64,000 nucleotides of DNA from Tabrizicola sp. (GTDB taxonomy: Bacteria; Pseudomonadota; Alphaproteobacteria; Rhodobacterales; Rhodobacteraceae): assembly GCF_022842145.1 (NCBI RefSeq), contig NZ_JALHQD010000003.1:342032-406031 (forward strand), written 5' to 3'. Positions 62,324 through 64,000 of this stretch are shown piece after piece. How positions within the stretch are numbered: position 1 is the stretch's first letter; the number at the start of each line of letters is the position of its first letter. A model generated the notes under the pieces. It saw nothing but the letters and a program-made list of their open reading frames with translations, had not been told where the DNA came from and did no database searches. The translations under genes and the position numbers were made by a program.

Positions 62324-63469
62324 TTACCGGGACGGGCGCAAAAGTTGAAGGCCCCAGGCAAGCAGCCCGACCATCAGGCCCCAGAAGGCCCCGCCGATGC
62401 CGAAGGCGGCGATCCCCGACGCTGTCGTGACCAGGGTCAGCGCGGCGGGGAGGCGCTGGTCGGGTTGGGCGAAGGCTGCGGTCAGCGCCCCCATCAGCGG
62501 GCCGAGGAGGGCGAGGGCCACCAGGGCCGCGACCACGGGGGCGGGGAGCGCGGCAATCAGTTGCAGGACGGTGGGGCTGAGAAGACCCAGAAGCACCCAG
62601 ACCCCGGCGTAGGCGATGCCGACGATCCAGCGGCGGTCCTTGTCCGGATGGACGTCCGGGCCAAGGCAGATCGCGGCGGTTATCGCAGCCATGCTGACGG
62701 TGTGGGCGCCGAAAAAGGCCGTCACCGTCGAAATCAGGCCCGTGGTCGTCAGCGCGGCGGAGACGGGCGGCTCATACCCTGCGGCGCGCAGGGTGGCGAA
62801 GCCGGGCAGGTTCTGGCTGGCCATCGTGACGAGGTAAAGCGGCAGGGCGAGGCCCAGGATCACGCCGGGGCGGAACTCGGGGAGGGTCAGCTCCAGGATG
62901 GGGGCGGAAAGACGGAGCGTCGACAGGTCGGCTCCGGTCAGGAGTGCCAGCAGGATGCCGGTGGCGAAGGCGGCGAGGGTGGCCATCGCCGGGTTCCACA
63001 GGCGGATGACCAGGAAGACGCCGACCATCGGCAGGACCAGGCTGGGAAGGCCCTGCGCGGCGGCAGCACCTTTCAGGCAGAAGGGCAAAAGGACGCCAGC
63101 CAGCATCCCGGCGGCGATGCCGTCGGGGATGCGGGCGACGAGCGCGCCCAGCGGGCGGATCAGGCCGGTGGCGGCGATGAGAAGGCCGGTCACGATGAAG
63201 GCCCCCACGCCTTCGGCGAAGCTGATGCCCTGGGTGGCGGCGATGAGAGCCGCGCCGGGGGTGGACCAGGCGAGGACGACGGGGACTTTCGAATTCCTCG
63301 ACAGGAGCGCCGAGCCCACCGCCTTGCCCAGACTGATGGCCAGAAGCCAGCTTGCGGTCTGTTCAGCGGTCGCCCCCAGCGCAGTGGCCGCCGTGAGCAG
63401 GATCGCGACCGAGGCGGCATAGCCCACCAGGGCGGCCACCGTCGCGGCAGATAGGACAGAGGCCCGCAT
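62324..63469 (-). CDS. benE: BenE-type benzoate/H+ symporter family transporter
   Basis: The 381-residue protein has about twelve hydrophobic helices and the BenE-family motifs AWSTPGAALIAATQGISFAE, GIAAGMLAGVLLPFCL, LPLYLVTMASQNLPGFATL and FFGAHTVSMAAITAAIC. BenE imports benzoate with protons, but many relatives have other substrates. The ATG at 63469 (MRASVLSAATV) is chosen; the frame extends upstream through the small-RNA array only because that DNA is GC-rich. Confidence 0.83.
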   Translation of the reverse strand: MRASVLSAATVAALVGYAASVAILLTAATALGATAEQTASWLLAISLGKAVGSALLSRNSKVPVVLAWSTPGAALIAATQGISFAEGVGAFIVTGLLIAATGLIRPLGALVARIPDGIAAGMLAGVLLPFCLKGAAAAQGLPSLVLPMVGVFLVIRLWNPAMATLAAFATGILLALLTGADLSTLRLSAPILELTLPEFRPGVILGLALPLYLVTMASQNLPGFATLRAAGYEPPVSAALTTTGLISTVTAFFGAHTVSMAAITAAICLGPDVHPDKDRRWIVGIAYAGVWVLLGLLSPTVLQLIAALPAPVVAALVALALLGPLMGALTAAFAQPDQRLPAALTLVTTASGIAAFGIGGAFWGLMVGLLAWGLQLLRPSR

Positions 63470-63535
63470 GCTGTCTCCAAGCGCCGAGAATGGCGGGACT
63501 ATTTCGCGGGCGATGTCTGGCTGCAAGGGGGAAAG

Positions 63536-63606
63536 CCGGCGACCCTCAGGGAGGAGGAGAGAGGGCCGCCGGAAGATCGGCGCACCCCGGGAGGAGGATG
63601 GGGCGT
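63536..63606 (-). ncRNA. Cuckoo/CcsR-like sRNA unit 1 (3'-most)
   Basis: The 5' hairpin (63581-63606) has CCCC/GGGG next to a CCTCCTCCC loop. The 3' hairpin (63536-63572) has an outer CCGGCG stem and inner CCCTC/GAGGG pairs around the second motif. A CTTTCCCCCTT run follows on the minus strand, so this hairpin may double as the terminator of the array. Confidence 0.65.
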
Positions 63607-63642
63607 CCGATGCCGGTCGGGCTTTGCGCCCGAATGGTTTGC

Positions 63643-63711
63643 GCGGCGACGCCAGGGAGGAGGAGAGGCGCCGCCGCAGTACCAGGCAACCCGGGAGGAG
63701 GGTGGGCGCCC
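63643..63711 (-). ncRNA. Cuckoo/CcsR-like sRNA unit 2
   Basis: The 5' hairpin (63685-63710) and 3' hairpin (63643-63677, an 11-bp stem with one mismatch, GCGGCGACGCC on one arm) each expose CCTCCTCCC. The spacer to unit 1 contains a small hairpin GGGC-GCAAA-GCCC on the minus strand. Confidence 0.7.
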
Positions 63712-63745
63712 GATGTCGTTCAGGCCTTTGCGGCCCGGAATGGGG

Positions 63746-63813
63746 GCGACGATGCCAGGGAGGAGGGTTGGCACCGTCGCTGATCCTGTCGGCCCCGGGA
63801 GGAGGGTGGGGCC
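63746..63813 (-). ncRNA. Cuckoo/CcsR-like sRNA unit 3
   Basis: The 5' hairpin (63791-63813) has a perfect GGCCCC/GGGGCC stem around an 11-base loop with the motif. The 3' hairpin (63746-63780) has a 12-bp stem with one G-T pair. This is the best-formed unit. Its sequence recurs identically as unit 5. Confidence 0.75.
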
Positions 63814-63829
63814 TTCTGGATGGTCTGTG

Positions 63830-63896
63830 CGGCAGCACCAGGGAGGAGGTTGGCAATGCCGTAGTACCAGGCAACCCGGGAGGAGGGTGGGCGCCC
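63830..63896 (-). ncRNA. Cuckoo/CcsR-like sRNA unit 4
   Basis: The 5' hairpin (63870-63895) is identical to that of unit 2. The 3' hairpin (63831-63860) has a weaker, interrupted stem (GGCA and CCA pairs) around the motif. Confidence 0.62.
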
Positions 63897-63930
63897 GATG
63901 TCGTTCAGGCCTTTGCGGCCCGGAATGGGG

Positions 63931-63998
63931 GCGACGATGCCAGGGAGGAGGGTTGGCACCGTCGCTGATCCTGTCGGCCCCGGGAGGAGGGTGGGGCC
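63931..63998 (-). ncRNA. Cuckoo/CcsR-like sRNA unit 5 (at window edge)
   Basis: The hairpins at 63976-63998 and 63931-63965 are identical to those of unit 3, shifted by 185 bases. The array probably continues beyond 64000. Confidence 0.7.
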
Positions 63999-64000
63999 TT

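Larger units (their letters stand above)
63536..64000 (-). repeat. Tandem array of CCTCCTCCC hairpins (cuckoo/CcsR-like sRNA array), cut by the window edge
   Basis: Ten copies of CCTCCTCCC (minus strand) occur in 465 bases, all in hairpin loops. They come in pairs about 37-44 bases apart, and successive pairs are about 81-106 bases apart, so there are at least five two-hairpin units. Motif plus-strand starts are 63549, 63589, 63655, 63693, 63758, 63797, 63841, 63878, 63943 and 63982. This pattern matches the cuckoo RNA family, including CcsR1-4 of Rhodobacter sphaeroides. The promoter and any co-transcribed DUF1127 gene would lie beyond the right edge. Confidence 0.8.

Noticed and set aside
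63470..63874. N-terminal extension of the BenE reading frame through the repeat array
   Set aside because: The extension is proline/arginine/serine-rich, follows the repeats, and has no relation to BenE. The ATG at 63469 starts at the conserved first helix.
63549..63990. Plus-strand GGGAGGAGG copies as a series of ribosome-binding sites
   Set aside because: No start codons with sensible frames follow them, and each copy is enclosed in a stable hairpin. The minus-strand small-RNA reading explains them all.
63541..64000. Possible CRISPR array or minisatellite at the right edge
   Set aside because: Conserved units are hairpins with interrupted symmetry, the intervening sequence is also repeated rather than unique, and no cas gene is present. 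Paired loops with CCTCCTCCC fit small RNAs better.

Overview
The window is high-GC DNA from an alphaproteobacterium, most likely a member of the Rhodobacteraceae. The basis is gene content and order: tldD next to the aa3 oxidase genes ctaC-ctaB-ctaG-ctaE, a ScfR-type regulator (PccR-like) beside propionyl-CoA carboxylase genes, choXWV beside betI-betA, metR divergent from metF, and a tRNA-His with no encoded G-1. It reads as chromosomal housekeeping DNA. I see no phage, insertion sequence, plasmid or CRISPR genes.

Layout. 1-6.3 kb: a PutA-like gene end, a rhomboid protease, a DUF1194 protein, an L,D-transpeptidase, a YeeE/YedE-type membrane pair, an inositol monophosphatase and the divergent metR/metF pair. 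6.4-11.1 kb: aroQ, an AMP-forming ligase and a thiolase-like gene, converging on the biotin ECF transporter bioM-bioN-bioY. 11.2-17.1 kb: a small lipoprotein, gabT, dprA and topA. 17.3-22.6 kb: choline uptake (choXWV) divergent from betI-betA. 22.7-34.5 kb: propionyl-CoA to succinyl-CoA genes (pccR, pccB, pccA, methylmalonyl-CoA mutase) interleaved with several small exported proteins. 34.6-46.1 kb: a methyltransferase, an endonuclease/phosphatase family protein, a DjlA-like cochaperone, two small enzymes, a Ppx/GppA phosphatase, tRNA-His, a GlxA-type regulator and tex. 46.2-56.1 kb: tldD, a hydrolase, the ctaC-B-x-G-E oxidase operon, surf1, thrC, an M16 peptidase and a GNAT gene. 56.2-63.5 kb: a DUF1697 protein, a metallo-hydrolase, an FAD oxidoreductase, apt, mtnP, a sulfotransferase-like protein and a BenE transporter.

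Three non-coding systems stand out. (1) The right edge (63.5-64.0 kb) holds at least five tandem minus-strand units, each with two hairpins that present CCTCCTCCC in the loop. This matches the cuckoo/CcsR small-RNA family known from Rhodobacter, and here it is expanded by a recent duplication. (2) Five intergenic sites carry stacked perfect palindromes, mostly centred on TTCGAA; four lie between convergent genes, so they are probably bidirectional terminators. (3) An approximately 87-bp palindromic repeat occurs once between genes and once in frame inside the acyl-CoA ligase-like gene, where it adds about 30 residues.

Functional links. Propionyl-CoA carboxylase needs biotin, and a biotin importer lies in the same window beside a ligase/thiolase pair resembling the YhfT/YhfS genes that accompany bioY in Bacillus. 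TTTGCAAA-like boxes near pccR, pccB and upstream of pccA suggest one ScfR regulon. The oxidase operon carries subunits II and III plus heme-O and CuB assembly factors; subunit I is not in the window.
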